Origin: Rosa chinensis
Taxonomy: Eukaryota; Streptophyta; Magnoliopsida; Rosales; Rosaceae
Length of the DNA stretch: 64,000 nt
Direction of reading: 5' to 3'
Assembly: GCF_002994745.2 (NCBI RefSeq)
Contig: NC_037092.1
Span: 69,415,823-69,479,822, forward strand
The notes under the pieces were generated by a model. That model was not told the origin of the DNA. It saw only the letters and a list, made by a program, of their open reading frames with translations, and ran no database searches. Positions 45,253 to 58,535 of the stretch are shown here, piece after piece. Numbering within the stretch: the stretch's first letter is position 1; every line of letters begins with the position of its first letter. The translations under genes were made by a program, and so were the position numbers.

Positions 45253-48200
45253 AAACGCAGAGCCTTCGACGAAGAAAAGTACCGCGCTATCAGAGAGGAG
45301 GTTGCCAAGCTCTGGGGCATTGGGTTCATCCGCCAGGTCATCCATCCCCAGTGGATTTCCAACCTGGTCATGGTCAAGAAGCCTAGCGGTAAGTGGAGGA
45401 TGTGCGTCGACTTCAAAAACCTTAACAAGGCATGCCCGAAAGATAGCTTCCTGTTACCCCGCATCGATCAACTCATCGACGCAACCGCTGGACACGAGCT
45501 TCTCAACATGATGGATGCTTTTTCCGGTTATAACCAGATCAAGATGCATCCCGATGACCAGGAATGCACCACCTTCACCACCGACAAAGGCCTGTACTGT
45601 TAAAATGTGATGCCTTTCGGTTTGAAGAACGCAGGGGCAACTTATCAGCGGCTGATGAACTCCATGTTCGCGGAACATCTGAGCAAGATGATCGAGGTCT
45701 ACGTAGACGACATGTTGGTCAAAAGTATAAAAGCCAGCGGACATGTGGCAAATCTGAAAATCATAATAACCATCCTCTTGGCCTACAGCATGCGCCTCAA
45801 CCCGGAGAAATGTTTCTTTGGCGTCACCGCCAGCAAATTTCTGGGATATATTGTCAGTGAACGGGGCATCGAGGCCAACCCTGACAAGGTACAGGCCATC
45901 CTCAACCTGAAGGACCCAGAGTGGAAGGTGCACGTCCAATGCCTCCAGGGCAAGCTAACTGCCCTGTCTCGATTCATCTCCAGACTGACCGACATGTGTG
46001 CCCCATTTTTCAAAGTCCTCAAAACAACCCACAAGAAGGTCATAGACTGGAACCTAGAGTGCCAGGCGGCGTTCCAAGGCATGAAGGAATACCTGGCGGC
46101 AGTTTCGCTCCTCTCCATTCCTGTCCAAGGAGAAACATTGTACATTTACCTAGCGGTATCTTAGTCAGCGGTTAGCTGCGCCATCGTCTGGCGGGAGGGC
46201 CAGGATGAGCTCCCAGTTTTCTATGCCGGAAGGGGCATGAATGGAGCAGAAGCACGGTATCCTCCATTGGAGCAGCTTGCTCTCGCACTCATCGTTGCCG
46301 CCAGACGCCTCCGCTAGTACTTCCAAGCCCATACAATACATGTGCTAACCAATCAACCGCTGAGACAAGTTATGCAGAACCCTGAGCATTCGGGGCGCCT
46401 CAGCAAGTGGGCCATTGAGCTCAGCGAGTTTGACATTGATTACAAACCACGAACCGACATGAAGGGCCAGGCGGTGGCAGACTTCATTGCTGAGCTCACC
46501 GAGCGTCAGCCCGAAACCAAGATCGATATACCGCTCTGAGCGGAAATTGCTACCGCCGTAGAGCCGGCACCCCAACAATCAGACTGGAACCTACACGTGG
46601 ATGGTTCCGCTTCCGCCAAGGCTAGCGGTGCCGGAATTATCTTAACAGGACCAGGGGGCTTAGCGTCGAGTATGCGTTGAAATTCAACTTCAAAGCTTCT
46701 AACAACATGGCGGAATATGAGGCACTCATTGTTGGCCTACTCCTCGCCATTGATTTAGGGGCCGACAGTGTCAACATCTTCAGCGACTCTCAGTTGGTCG
46801 TTAACCAGGTCAACGACAGCTTTCAGGCCAAGGATCAGCAGTTAGCGGCGTACTTAGGGTACTCCAAAACGCTGCTCAAGAAATTCAAGTTCCACACCAT
46901 CACACAAATCCCCAGGGAAAAGAACGCCAAGGCTGATTCACTGGCAAGACTGGCAACCGCCCAACCACACCAGAGCCCAACAGACACAAGGGTGGAGTCT
47001 CTGGATAGGCCAAGTATCACCAAAACCCTGGCGGAGATCTTCAGCATCGAGACCAATCCTAGTTGGAAGGACGAGATTATCCAATACAAGCGCAATGGGA
47101 CATTGCCAGAGGACAAGATCAAGGCACGACAGCTCCAGCGGAGAGCAACCCGTTACAACATGCAGAGCGGCAAACTTTACCGCCAGGGATTCACTCACCC
47201 CAACCTCCGCTGTCTAACCCCAGAGGAGGGAAAGGTCGTACTGGCAACAATACATGGCGGGGAATGCGGAAATCACTCAGGGGCCAGATCCTTGGCTAAT
47301 CGCACAATGCGACAAAGCTACTTTTGGCCTACGCTTGGTGATGACGCCCGGCGGATATCAAGATCCTGCCACAAATGCCAACAATTTGCTGATCTTCCAC
47401 ACGCTCCGGCGGGACCTCTGTCGGTTATCGTTAGCCCCTGGATTCACTCAACATGGGGCCTGGACTTGATGGGAAAATTCCAAACCGCCAAAGGTCAATT
47501 TAAATATATCATTGTTGCCATTGACTACAGCAGCAAATGGATAGAGGCAGAGCCACTGACGACAATAACTACCGCCAAGGTAATCCACTTCCTCTGGAAG
47601 AACATCTACTGCCGCTACGGTGTCCCGCACGCAATCATCACAGACAACAGCACACAATTCAACAATAAGGAACTCATCTCTTTCACCGCCAATCTGGGCA
47701 CCAAGATGCGTTTTGCATCGGTCGCCCATTCCCAAACCAACGGCCAGGTCGAGGTTGCAAACAAGATAATCAAGAAACTGTTGCAGAAGCGGCTCGATGA
47801 GGCAAATGGTTTGTGGGCGGAGAAGCTCCCGGAGGTTCTATGGGCCATCAGAACAACCCCAACCTCCGCCACAGGTGAAACCCCCTTTTGTATGATGTTT
47901 GGAACTGAGGCTGTCCTGCCTATCGAGGTAACCCAACCAACCGCTAGGGTCAAAGGCTACTGCCCCGAGACCAACAGCGACGACGTTAACCTTGACAGAG
48001 ATTTACTAGAGGAAAAGCGAGACGCAGCCCATTTGCGCAATCTCCAGAATAAGCGGCGGGTATCACGTTTCTACAACACCAGGGTTAAAGCCCGCAACCT
48101 CCAACTGGGGGACTGGGTAATGAAAGAAGTCATACCCCCGCCAACGAAACTCCGCCCAACTTGGGAAGGCCCATACAAAATTGTAGAGGTCGTTAGCCCA

Positions 48201-48284
48201 GGCACCTTCTACTTAATGGACAAGGATGGCGTCACAACGACCCACCCTTGGAATACCGAACACCTTCGGTATTACTACAAATAG
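45253..48284 (+). pseudogene. pol: Gypsy A RT, RNase H, archaeal-type RNase H and integrase, broken
   Basis: RT reads KPSGKWRMCVDFKNLNKACP, then MPFGLKNAGATYQRLMN and the YVDDM box (~45700). Stops at about 45601, 46162, 46315 and 46537 interrupt RT and RNase H. The extra RNase H starts DWNLHVDGSASAKASGAGI at 46580. A frameshift near 46655 leads into the last open frame (46677-48284, 535 codons). That frame has NNMAEYEALIVGLLLAIDLG, the integrase HHCC region and the DDE core (GLDLMGKFQTAKGQ, then DNSTQFNNKELISF). The integrase is intact as a reading frame, the rest is not. The element could move only with help. Confidence 0.9.
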
Positions 48285-48688
48285 TCATACCGCTATCCAA
48301 GAGCATCTTGACTTAGCTAAATTTTTGTTCAATATTTAGCTAAGGGAAGCTACCCAACGGGTACGACCCCGCTTTTGTAAACGCTGTTCAGACGGCTATC
48401 AATGAAACGAGGAATTATTCAAACCATTGTTACCAAGTCTATCACTGAGGGCAACTGGCAATGCCAGTCAGCGAACTACGTCGGCTACATTGTGCACTTG
48501 GACCAATTTTAATTCCTTTAATGTTTCATTCAGAACCAAAAGCAAGTATCAAGACCTCTAGTGGCAAACACATTATCACAAACAAAGAAATAATAGGAAT
48601 TTGGGTGCCAACAAACTTCATTTATATCCGAAACTGAATTACATCATTTATGCCTCAGCGGCTACAAAAAAAACTTTCCTACTCCTAT
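48285..48688. other. Spacer between pol and the antisense gene of gypsy A
   Basis: The sequence has a close counterpart in element B at 62465-62905. It contains the sense-strand end of pol and the antisense gene's 3' end, meeting tail to tail. No further gene seen. Confidence 0.6.
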
Positions 48689-51413
48689 TTAGGGGTTGGC
48701 GGGGTTGGCAGGATTGGTCAGGTCAACCCCGCTACCTTCAGCAGTTCCACCGGCGGCCGACGGAGGTTGGGAGCGGCTTGTTTGGTCGGATCCCCAGGCT
48801 GTGGGACTGGGAGTCTCTATTGTGCCGTCCGCCCGGGTATGGGCTGCCAAGAACCCAGCGCGAGACACCTCAGACTGCGTAGGCGTCCGCTGGGAGTCGC
48901 CTCCTGGAAGCTCGCCACTCTCCCCGCTACCCGAGCAAACTCCAACATGGCCAGGTGCGGCAGTAGGAGCGGTACTTGTCTCCGGCGGCGCTTCCTTACT
49001 TGGCTGCACGACCGGCATCGCCGCTTTCGCCCAGTCAATGGCGCCCTTCTGCCGCAACATTTCCACATTGGCCAGGGCACCGGCCTTGGCTGCGTCGTTC
49101 AGCGCCTTCTTGTGCTCTGCCAACTGCTTGTACGATTCAACAGCAGCAGCTGCGGCACGGCCTCCCTCAGCCTCCAAGCGAGCGACTTCACCCTCTAGCC
49201 GCTTGATCTTCGCTTGTTTGGCGGCGGACTCCCGCTGAAGGATCTCAACTTTCTTCTCCTTCGCGGTCACCTGATCCCGTAGCAGGGACATATCTTGCTC
49301 CAGCTTGGCATACCGCTCATTCTGATCCAGGTGCCGCTCAATGGCAACGTTCAGCTTGCCCCTGGCATCTGCCGCATCGCAGTCGGCCTTTGTCAAACGC
49401 CGCTCGACGTCAGCCAGCTTCTCCTGGGTCTTCCCCAAGTCCCTCTGGAGACCCGCCACTTCCTCCCTCAACTCCCGCTCAACCAGGGGCTGCTTAGACG
49501 CCGCCTGGAACATCTCATGGAGCCCAACGGTGACGTGCCCAAAGGTTATGCTGAAGGGCGACTCGCTGACGGCGGTCGACCGAACAATTCCTTCCAAGCC
49601 GCCGAACCCCAGCCGCTCGCAGAGGTGATACAGGAAGTCCCGCTCACCGTCGTTGAGGAACTCGGTGTAGGCAGCAAATGAGTCCAGGCCGCTTGTACCC
49701 ACCCCTTTCGCCACGTCAGCAGCGGCCTCGGGCGGAGCCTGCCTCGACTTCTTCGGCTGCTCTCGGGCCCCCGTTACCTCCACATCCTCCTCTTCCTCAC
49801 CGGAGTCGGGCTGACGGCATTTTCGCTGGAGCACCCGCGTGCTCCCAGCAACGGCAGGCCTCGAACCCCCTGCCGGCGGCGCCAACCCCGCTATGGTAAC
49901 ACCCTCGGTGGGGCGCACCGTTTTCTTCACCACGCTGCGCCGCAGGGCCGGCGCTCTCTCTTTCTGCTGCGCTGCTTCACTCACCCCCCCGGTCCCCGCC
50001 TGAACGGCAGGCAGCCCATCACCACCAAGATGGGAGTGGTGCGACATTGGCAGCACCACAGGAACCTCTGACTGGCTCAGCGCCAGTGTCTCCGGGTCCA
50101 CCGCCTTCTTTTGCGCCGCCATCCCGGAAGCATACATGGCTTCAAGAAAGTTGTCGATTTCAGCGCGGTCCATGGCTTTTGCGAAAGCGTCACGGCTAGC
50201 CTTGTTTCCCGGCGGAGTCTCTACAAAAATTAGTGCCAGGCCAGTTAGCATGGGACAACATCACCAAAGGTACGATACAGCTGAGATTACTTACCAATGG
50301 CACGCGTAAGTTGTTGAGCTACCAGCAACTCCCACTCGCTAAGGAAACGGAAGTCCAGCAAGTTGCGATTCCGCCAACAACCCCTGATGCGTGCTACCCG
50401 GCACTCTTCCTCACGAGTTAGGTTGTACCGCAACCCCGCTGCACAAACAGGTCATTATCAGTGAGTACAAAAAAAAAAAAAAAAAAAAACAGAAACCACG
50501 CCAGTCGTGTTCAGCGGAGACAACAAACAACCTCGGATGGGCTGAAATTCGGACTTAATTCTAAACGACGGCTCCCCCTCATTTGAGCCCGCCTGATACT
50601 CCCATCCCGCTGTCGCAATGCAAAACGAACCCCGCCAGTACGACATTGAGTCCCGCAGGTTTTCGATCAGCTTGGGCGCTCCTTGCCGACGGCTAAGGTT
50701 CACTTGCCCCTACAACCCTGGCGCTTCACGTACACCAGTTCGTAGAAGTGCAACACCTCCACCACGGTCGGTCCTTCGCAACCCGACAACCGCCACAACG
50801 AGTTCAGCGCCAGCAGTAACCGCCACATGTTGGGGCACACTTGCCCAAAGGCGATGCCGAACTAACACAACAGAATCTGAAGATTGGGCACCAGCGGGAG
50901 GGTCACTCCCTCGCGGAATATAGCCTCGTGCACCGCGGCATGGCCCGCTGGCAGAATCGAAGCTTTTTCCTCTACCATCGACTGACGCAGCTTCACCGCG
51001 CCGGGCAACCGGAACACCCGCTTCAGCCGGTTGACCACAACCGCTGTCATCCTACCTCCCGCCTCGTCAATGGGGGTGCTGTCCTCGAACACCCACGCGG
51101 ACTCGGTATCCTCCCCCGCTTCACCTCCCCTGCCAGCGGAATCGCTGGCGGCACTATTACTTTCTAGCCGCTCTTCGTGCAAAGTATGTGTAGCGGCAGC
51201 TTCCCCCGCCCTAGAACTCTCCAGACGCGACGCACGACCCATATCTACGTCCCACAGAATGGTCTGTAGCGGCTCGACCTCTAGCGATTCTGGTAGTGAG
51301 GTTCCTGCACAGGCAGACGGACGCAACTAGTCAATAAAATTTCTATCCGCCGCGCTGAACGACACTTCAGATCCGGAGTCCTCACTGCTCGAGATCTCTA
51401 TGACGTCGGCCAT
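48689..51413 (-). pseudogene. Antisense gene of Tat element A, 3 exons, exon 1 disabled
   Basis: The layout matches the intact copy in B: exon 1 51413-50532, exon 2 50438-50295, exon 3 50220-48689, with the same GT/AG sites. Exon 1 encodes the gypsy-transposon N-terminal region (VKLRQSMVEEKASI, then AVHEAIFREGVTLPLVPNLQ) but has a TAG after ADRNFID and another stop after QILLC, and it loses frame near 50690. Exon 2 (144 nt) and exon 3 (510 codons) are open. Exon 3 encodes a long coiled coil (REEVAGLQRDLGKTQEKLAD, then LRDQVTAKEKKVEILQRESA) and an acidic C-terminal tail. The product is unknown; antisense ORFs are recurrent in Tat elements. Confidence 0.85.
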
Positions 51414-52872
51414 CCCAAAACCCTAAAACCCAAATCAGTTAGCTCACACAGGATCTAACCTATCCCTATATCAGTTGGTGCCCAAGAACATCAATAAACA
51501 CTCAACCCAGAAAATGCCAAAACAAGAACAAACCCACTCAAACCCAGATTCAACCATCTAGAAAAGCCCAAACAACCCCAATTGTCAATCACAACCACCC
51601 TTCCCCAAACCCACTCACACCCTCACAGTACGTTGACAAAGAACATATCACAGAAAAACCCATAAATTCAACGAGGCAGACACCCAATCAAACAGGAAAA
51701 AGGGCAGATTACCAACCTTGACAGTGGAGCCTCTGATAGCAGTGTGTACACTAATCCTCGAAGCCGGAGATCGTCGGTTCTTCCAAGCACGAAAACTCGC
51801 CGATATCGCCTCACCTTTCTTCTTCGATCTCAGACACAGAACACTTGAAGACGATGAGGGGCACAGTTCGAAGTTTAGAGCAGTGCCAAATATGCTAACT
51901 TCCCCCCTTTTTTATGTCAACATCAAACAATCCCACGCCGTCTGTTTAAAAAATGACGTCAACTGCCAGCCGTACGCGTGTCCTACAGCTGCAGTTACTC
52001 TCCAGATTAACCGAGGCATCACCTCGGTTACGAAATCCATCATTACTCGACATTAATGGTGAGGAGACGGCTCGGCGAAGGAGGCACGCCTCCGCACGCT
52101 AACTCTTTAGGGGTTTGCCACGTGTCCACCATCATCAGGCGAAGCGTCCGGTAGAAGCCACAACTGTTGAGTGATAGGTTCCAAGTATCGAAGTCCGCTG
52201 AGCAAACCCCGCTAGCGGAACTTCTCACTTGTCATCTTCCAAGTATTGAAGTCCGCTGAGCAAAGCGAATTCACTTCCGCTTGATAATTTGCAAGGGGCA
52301 GCCTCGGCTATACATGGCACTGTCGACAGAACCGCCTCCATCTTGCAAACCTCGTGCGTTGCTGAGCGCAGTCCCGCTCAGTAACCACCGCCGAACACGT
52401 CTACCCGACGCTGTTTCCTACTACATCCAGCGGGGGGTATCCGCCAGCGGCAGATCTTGAGGCTACGCCTCATTCTGACAACGACAGCCACGCGGCGTTA
52501 CAGTCAGATCGTCCCTACGGGACACGGGGACTTGTCAACAGTCTACGACAACCCTGATCAGGTACACTGACCCCCACCATTTGGGTACTAAGATTGGGCT
52601 CGCTACCCAACACCTTCTACTCCGCGCAGCTTCCCCTCAACAAACAATTTGCCAACCATCCGGAGGTCCGTCTTGGCTAGGGAGTGGGGGACTCCCTGGC
52701 GGGCCTGGCAGGGGCCCACCCGAAAGGGTATAAAGCGTTTGCTCAGTAAATCCATGGTTGACAACGCACTGACGCTAATTATGCTGTTGCAAGTCTAGCG
52801 GAAGTAACGCTTCACACCGCCGATTAACTCCCCAACCAAGATTGCCCTCCTTGACTGGGAACTTGGGGGACT
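51414..52872. other. Gypsy A 3' non-coding region
   Basis: Leader of the antisense gene on the minus strand, including a TATA-like ATAAAAAAGG at about 51906-51915. Then come degenerate copies of the TCCGCTG/CAGCGGA hairpin unit near 52185-52270 (expanded in B) and GC-rich sequence up to the polypurine tract. Confidence 0.65.
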
Positions 52873-53380
52873 TGTACCTACATGTGCTAGAACGAGCATA
52901 ATTAGCTATAATGAGCCACGCTCATTATACCGCCAGAGGCACCGACTCTCACCAGGGGGATGACCTGCGAAGTCACGGCCAGGCGGGCTACCGCTCGAGC
53001 CCTGGATCGCCCCTAGATCACCGCTGACGCGCCGCCACACACTGCGTCAAGATAGCATCAGAAGCTCCAGACGCTGGGAATCGAAGCATATTAGTCCCAC
53101 ATCGGAAACAAGAAGAAGATCAACCTCTTCCTCACCTATAAAAGGTTCTCTCCTCTCTCCTCATTAATTACGCAATTACTACTCATTTATTGTTATGCTG
53201 CGCATATACAGTGACTGACTTAGGCATCGGAGAAGTGAAGACCGCCCAACGCGGTCTCCCTCTGACGCCCTGTCTATCGTGTTACAGCGAACAGGAATCA
53301 CCTAATCCTAGGAGTAGCGGTCCGCCTACCGGACCCGCGTTAAGCAAGGAATCGGCTACCGCCGGACTTGAGCATTAAAA
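52873..53380 (+). repeat. 3' LTR of gypsy A
   Basis: Begins TGTACCTACATGTGC and ends GCATTAAAA, where the 5' LTR has GCATTAACA. TATA box CTATAAAAGG at 53136-53145. Confidence 0.95.
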
Positions 53381-55798
53381 ACTTCATTCACAAAAGATGT
53401 AGAGTACGTCAATACAAGTTCGTGGACATGCAACACGCGTAAATCAGAGATTGTACGAGAAAGTTATGGTCAATGGAAGTTATTTTTCTTTTCAAAAATT
53501 TTAGAATAAATGGGGAAATTTCCGAAAATATCCAAAAATTCCAAAAACTTCCATTTTCGGCAAGTTCCAGAAATTCTGAGATTCTCTCTTCTCTCTCTAT
53601 TTTCAGGTAAACCCGACCCGGACCCGGTTTTTCAACCCGGCCGGAACTCGTTTCTCCGATGACCCTAAGCCGTGAAACCAACCCAGATCGCTTCCTCTCC
53701 TCTGTCTAGTCCTTCCTACGGGTGGTCTCTAACGCTGATTCTCACCCATGGCGGTGCATCGAGGTAGCAAAATTAGGAGGCGGCGAACTTTATCATTTCT
53801 CCCTATTTCGGCGACCCATGAACGTGAAACCGATTGCGTTTAATTTGCTCCTGGCAGCGTGTTTTTTCTATCCTTGATAGTGGGGTTGATCGATTTTCAG
53901 TGTGGAGCTGTAACTCACTGTGAACAGTGGCTTTCAAATTGCAGTGGCGATCTAGGCTGATTTGACTTGAACCCCAGGTATTAAAGTTGCTCCACTTAAT
54001 GTAAACTACATTTTGGACAGTTGGATCTTGCTGGTTTGGAGATTGACACGGCGATGCGTGGGGCTCACTTGCAGCTGTTTGTGAGGGTGCGTGGCGGCAT
54101 GTCCTGCCATGTTTGGGGCAATTTCTTACTTCATTATCATCTACTCGTCGATACGAGCATTTTGATATATGATCTGTAACTTTTGGAGATCATTTGAGTT
54201 TGTTAGGGTTTTTTTTTTTGTAATTTTAAATTGTTCGGTTTTCAATCCGTAATGATCCGACTGTTGGATCGACTTGTAGTTTTGACATATCAATTCTAGA
54301 AGTGTTTCAGAGAGTTTGGGTGGTCTCAGATGAGGTTTTGCCTCTATTGGTGTTACTTTTGGGTTTTAGTTCAATTAAGGGATTCAAACTTTAATCACGT
54401 TGTGATTTGTGTACTGAATTGAGAACGTACTTTCCTTAGGTGCTGATAGAGTGCGTTCTGTAAGTTATCTAGTAAAGTGAAGAAGCAATAGGAATTTCGA
54501 GGTGAGTAATCTCACAATGTTCATTTACGAACGGAATTACGTTTATTGTTTTGGGAGTTATTTATTTAGCTGCAAATTATCATTGGTATTAGTGGCATTC
54601 CTGAGCGAATGACTACGTGTCTATATATATATATATTAACGTGAAATATATATTTTCTTGTGAGTGTGATGTGTGGTGAAAGCAATATGCATGATTGTGT
54701 TCGTATTATTATTTTGAATGCGACTTTTCGGGAAACAATATTGCGGAAAAATATATTTTCTATTGTTTGAAAAGTGTCGAGATTAGTGTGACACTTTTGA
54801 GTCACGTGTGACTTATTCTTATGTATTGATTTTTGTACCAAGAATCATAGATAGCGATCAAGGAAAGGGAAATCTTCTATTAGATTTATCATTTATGTAA
54901 TATTTTTAGGTCGTGTGTAACTTATTCAGATGTTGGTTTGAAGACCAGATGGGTCTGAAAATTAACCAGATGTCATAGATGGTGACCAAGGCATGAAATC
55001 GGGAACCAAGCCTTTGGGCGGGCGATTGGTTACTATTAGTTAGAGCTCTAGTCTATCTGTCATTATAGCTTATGGGGGTAACAGTAGAGGTTGCTCGAGA
55101 CTTATAAGTACGTAGTTTAAAAGAGAGCTACGCAAGTATTCTTTCTTTTATAGTTCATGAGAGACTTGAATTTCATATTGATTTGTTGAGTTTTCAAATA
55201 ATATGTTTTTGCCACAATGATGACTTGTGTTGTTCCTTATGAGAAAATGACTTGGAGTTTGAAAGGAATCATGGGCGAGCTGTTTTCCTTAGATTGATTG
55301 ATGTTTTCTTGTGGTTGGTGTAAGTTTTGTTTGATTGTTGTATTTGAGTTTACTCATACAAGCTTTCAAAAGTTTACGGGTTTGTTGTGTGGCAACCCGG
55401 TGTATTATTCGATGGTGTAGGGGTTAATCTTGTAGGTCAGGGTAATTTTGACTGAAGCTGAGATAGCATGTTAACAGCTGTACGGGTATGAAGCAAATTT
55501 TGTTGGATTTGCCATTGTTATGACTTCCGCTATATAGTAAGCTCTGAGGAGCATTTATATTTTATTTTGTCGTGGCAACTTAATTCGTAAACTTGTATAA
55601 TATATGACTCTGCAGAGCGAGTATATATTGACATTGTGGGTTCAAGGCATCAGTATATAGTCGGTCTAAATGAAAAAAGTTTTTCAGGTATTTTGTATTG
55701 ATGACTGAAATATCACGTCTGTGTAATTGTGACAATTATCTGGATTTTTATTGATGTTTAAAAATCGAGGAATGACAGTTTTTCTGGGGCAAGTCACA

Positions 55799-56520
55799 TG
55801 GTAACATAGATTAGAATCAAGTGTGTTTGCCCCAATCCAAAGGTGGTAAGGTGGTTTAGGGGTCAGATTACTTGTACATTTCAATAAGGCTGCTTTAGCT
55901 AAATTGGGTTCAAAAATTCTAACTCAGCCTCATAATTGATGCGTACAGCCATACAGTTAGTTACTAGAAAGTACTTAAAGCACCATCATTTGTTTACAGT
56001 ATAGAAAAAAGCCTCAAATTTATTGGCTTGAAAAAGTATTCTTGATCGATGCTAGAGATTTACTGTCGCAGGGCATTCGATGAATTGTCGGGGATGGTCA
56101 AAATATATTATTTTGGTCTTTTAACTGGGTCTTTCCTTTTCCACTTTTTTTTAATGCTGCCAGAAGATCAACGATCTCATTTAGTTTGGAATCTTACAGT
56201 CACACTTTATCAATAATCATACTTGGGACATCCATGCTCTTCATAATATTTTGCCTCAGGATATTGTAACAGATTATAGCAATCCCTATTGCAATTCATC
56301 CTACACTAGATACTTTTGTTTGGGGACCTTCGTCTTCCGTGAAATTTTCCATCAAATCTACTTCTTGGATTCATACTCAAGCTACACCGAGTCATTCCAG
56401 ATCTTCGCTTTTATTAAAGATGTGGAAGCTAAACATTGCCCCTAAGGTAAAAAATTTTGCTTGGCATTTACTTTTTGTAAAAAATATGGGACGGAATTCC
56501 TGTAAAATTAAAATTAAATA
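55799..56520 (+). pseudogene. LINE 3' piece, continuation of the split LINE
   Basis: The sequence picks up the LINE reading left at 41796: GGLGVRLLVHFNKAALAKLG (55850-55920, after local frame repair), then SILDARDLLSQGIR (~56035) and the zf-RVT-like end (STSWIHTQATPSHSRSS, KMWKLNIAPKVKNFAWHLLF at 56339-56480). Stops and frameshifts are common. Together the two pieces give a domain order expected of one L1-type ORF2, which proves that the material between is inserted. Confidence 0.8.
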
Positions 56521-57392
56521 ATATGGAAATATATTGGGAAATAAGAATAAAAATATACATAAGGAAATGAAATAAAGTAAGAAAATAATATAATATATAG
56601 GTTTTTATATAAGAAAACTTATCGAGTCGAGGCGTGCAAGCGCACTGTCTTAAGAGAAGACATCCCCTACTGCCCAAGGTGGAATGACGAACTTCCCCCA
56701 AGATACAACAACTCTTCAAGCTCCGTCGTGCAAGCGCACTGTCTTGAATCAGACGACACCTCTCAGACGACACATTACAGTTTTCTGCCGTCTGATTGAT
56801 TTTTTTTTTTTAACGTAGTTTTTGTAAAACCTGTCGTCTGATATGAAATTATGAATCAATTCAGACAACGTTTCAGGACAGAACTGTTGTATGACCCTAA
56901 AAAAATTGAGCGGCAACTTTCCCACCATGTCAGTGGTGCCAAATCCCATCTCAAAGTCCAAAATTTTGCCCAACAGGTGCTAATCACACAACGAGAATCA
57001 ATAAAATTGTGGTCTGATTAATACGTTTGACAAAAAGGAGGGAGATTTCCCACCACGATGTTTCCTCCAGCTCCCCAAAGAGGGAAGCCAAATTAATAGG
57101 AGACATCCCAAATTTAGATGGCTGCATTCATACCACATTCTTAGACAAATATGTTGTCTGAGTCCTTGTCTAAATTGATAGGGCCTCATCACAAACCCGA
57201 TTGAAACCGTATACACTTAAGCAAAAAAAAAGAGGGAAAAAAAGAACTAAAGTAACTAGACTGACACAAATACCGAAACCTTCTCTTTCTCTCGATAGAC
57301 CCGAAACCGGCCAAAGCCCTTTCTCGACTCGATCGCCTCACTCTCAACAGACGACCCAAAACCAAAACCCTAGCTAGCTCACTCTCTCGCCA
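56521..57392. other. Repeat-derived spacer, CACTA-like motifs
   Basis: Two copies of GTGCAAGCGCACTGTCTT lie at about 56632 and 56728. Around 56750-57180 the motif TCAGACGAC/GTCGTCTGA recurs on both strands, a pattern familiar from non-autonomous CACTA elements. I could not find both ends. Pyrimidine-rich sequence precedes the LTR of element B. No gene. Confidence 0.4.
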
Positions 57393-57910
57393 TGTTAATG
57401 TCTAAAAGTCTAGCGGTAGCCGGACCTTAGTTTAACGCTGATCCGATGGGCGGATCGATACTTGTATCGTTAATGTGGCTCCCGTTACCTGTCAAATGAA
57501 ATACAATGGGCGTCAGAGGGAGACCGCGCTGGGCGGTCTTCAACTCTCCGATGCCTAAGTTAATCAATGTATTTGTGTTGACAAAGTAACAGCAAGTAAA
57601 TATTGAATGCGTAATCAATGAGGAGAGAGGATAAGACCTTTTATAGGTGAGGAAGAGGATGATCTTCTCCTTGTTTTTCGATGTGGGACTGATGTGCTTC
57701 AGTTCCCAGTTTCAGTAGCTTCTGATGCTACCTTGACACGGCGCGTGGCGGCGCGTCGGCGGTGCTTTGGGGTTGATCCGGGGCTCAGGCGGTAACCTGA
57801 ATAGCTGTCTTTACACCAGTCACTCATGTGGTGGGCGTTGGTACCCCTGGCGGTACCATGAGTGTGGCTCATTATAGCTAATTATGCTTGCAACTACACA
57901 TGTATGTACA
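57393..57910 (-). repeat. 3' LTR of gypsy B
   Basis: On the minus strand it starts TGTACATACATGTGTAG and ends GACATTAACA. TATA box CTATAAAAGG at 57647-57638. A block of about 50 bp (57515-57565, inverted) matches the A LTR near 42340-42385. Confidence 0.85.
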
Positions 57911-58535
57911 AGTCCCCCAAATCCCCAGTCAAGGAGGGCAATCTTGGTTGGGGAGTTGATCGGCGGTTTGAAGCGTTTCTCCCGCTAGACTTTGCAGAAG
58001 CATAATTAGCGTCAGTGCGTTGTCAACCATGGATTTACTGAGCAAACGCTTTGTGCCCTTTCGGGTGGGCCCCTGCTAGGCCCCCCAGGGAGTCCCCCAC
58101 TCCCCGGCTAAGATGGACCTCCGGATGGTCGCTGTTATTGCTTGTTGAGGGGGAGCTGCACGGAGCAGCGCTGCATGGAGCAGAGGGTGTTGGGTTGCGA
58201 GCCCAATCTTAGCACCCAGGTGACGGGGGTCAACGTACCTGATCAGGGCTGTCGTAGACTGTTGACTAGTCCCCGTGTCCCGTAGGGACATTCTGACCGT
58301 AACTCTGCGTGGCGGCGTTGTCAGAGAGGCGTGGCCTCGGGATCCGCCGCTGGCAGAAGTCCTCCCGCTAGATGTAGCAGGAAGCAGCGTCAGGTAGACG
58401 CGTTTGGTGGTATTTTATTGAGCGGTATTGCGCTGAATAAAGTACGCAGCTTGTCAGATGAGAAAGGGGGTCCGCTAGCGGTGTGCTGTGTAGCGGAGGA
58501 CGTCCCATTTACCGAATGACGAGGGAAGTTCCGGT
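57911..58535. other. Gypsy B 3' non-coding zone, unique part
   Basis: GC-rich sequence related to 52400-52870 of element A, inverted. It contains short CCGCTAG-type repeats. ORFs here are not supported. Confidence 0.5.

Larger units (their letters stand above)
41988..53380 (+). mobile_element. Tat-type Ty3/gypsy element A, both LTRs, 5-bp TSD
   Basis: LTRs are 41988-42495 and 52873-53380, both 508 bp. ACTTC flanks at 41983-41987 and 53381-53385. The primer-binding site TGGCGCCGTCTGTGGGAA is at 42497-42514 and a purine tract GGGGGACT precedes the 3' LTR. Order: gag, protease, RT, RNase H, extra archaeal-type RNase H, integrase, then an antisense gene and a long 3' non-coding zone. Extra RNase H and antisense ORF are typical of the Tat lineage. 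I count about 17 differences between the LTRs (~3%), mostly transitions, so the insertion is not very recent. Confidence 0.95.
41797..55798. mobile_element. Non-coding insertion (element C) in the LINE, itself split by gypsy A
   Basis: LINE coding sequence breaks at 41796 and resumes at 55799, so everything between is inserted. Removing gypsy A and one TSD leaves about 2.6 kb in two parts (41797-41987 and 53386-55798). The ends TGATGACTTGG and CAAGTCACA are TG...CA and partly inverted, like an LTR. No matching second LTR, coding sequence or clear TSD was found. A solo LTR or a large non-coding retroelement derivative is possible. The right part has leader-like pyrimidine tracts near 53580 and no ORF. 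Confidence 0.6.

Noticed and set aside
48650..50251. Plus-strand ORFs over 48650-49899
   Set aside because: They are mirror frames of the GC-rich antisense gene on the minus strand and have no domains.
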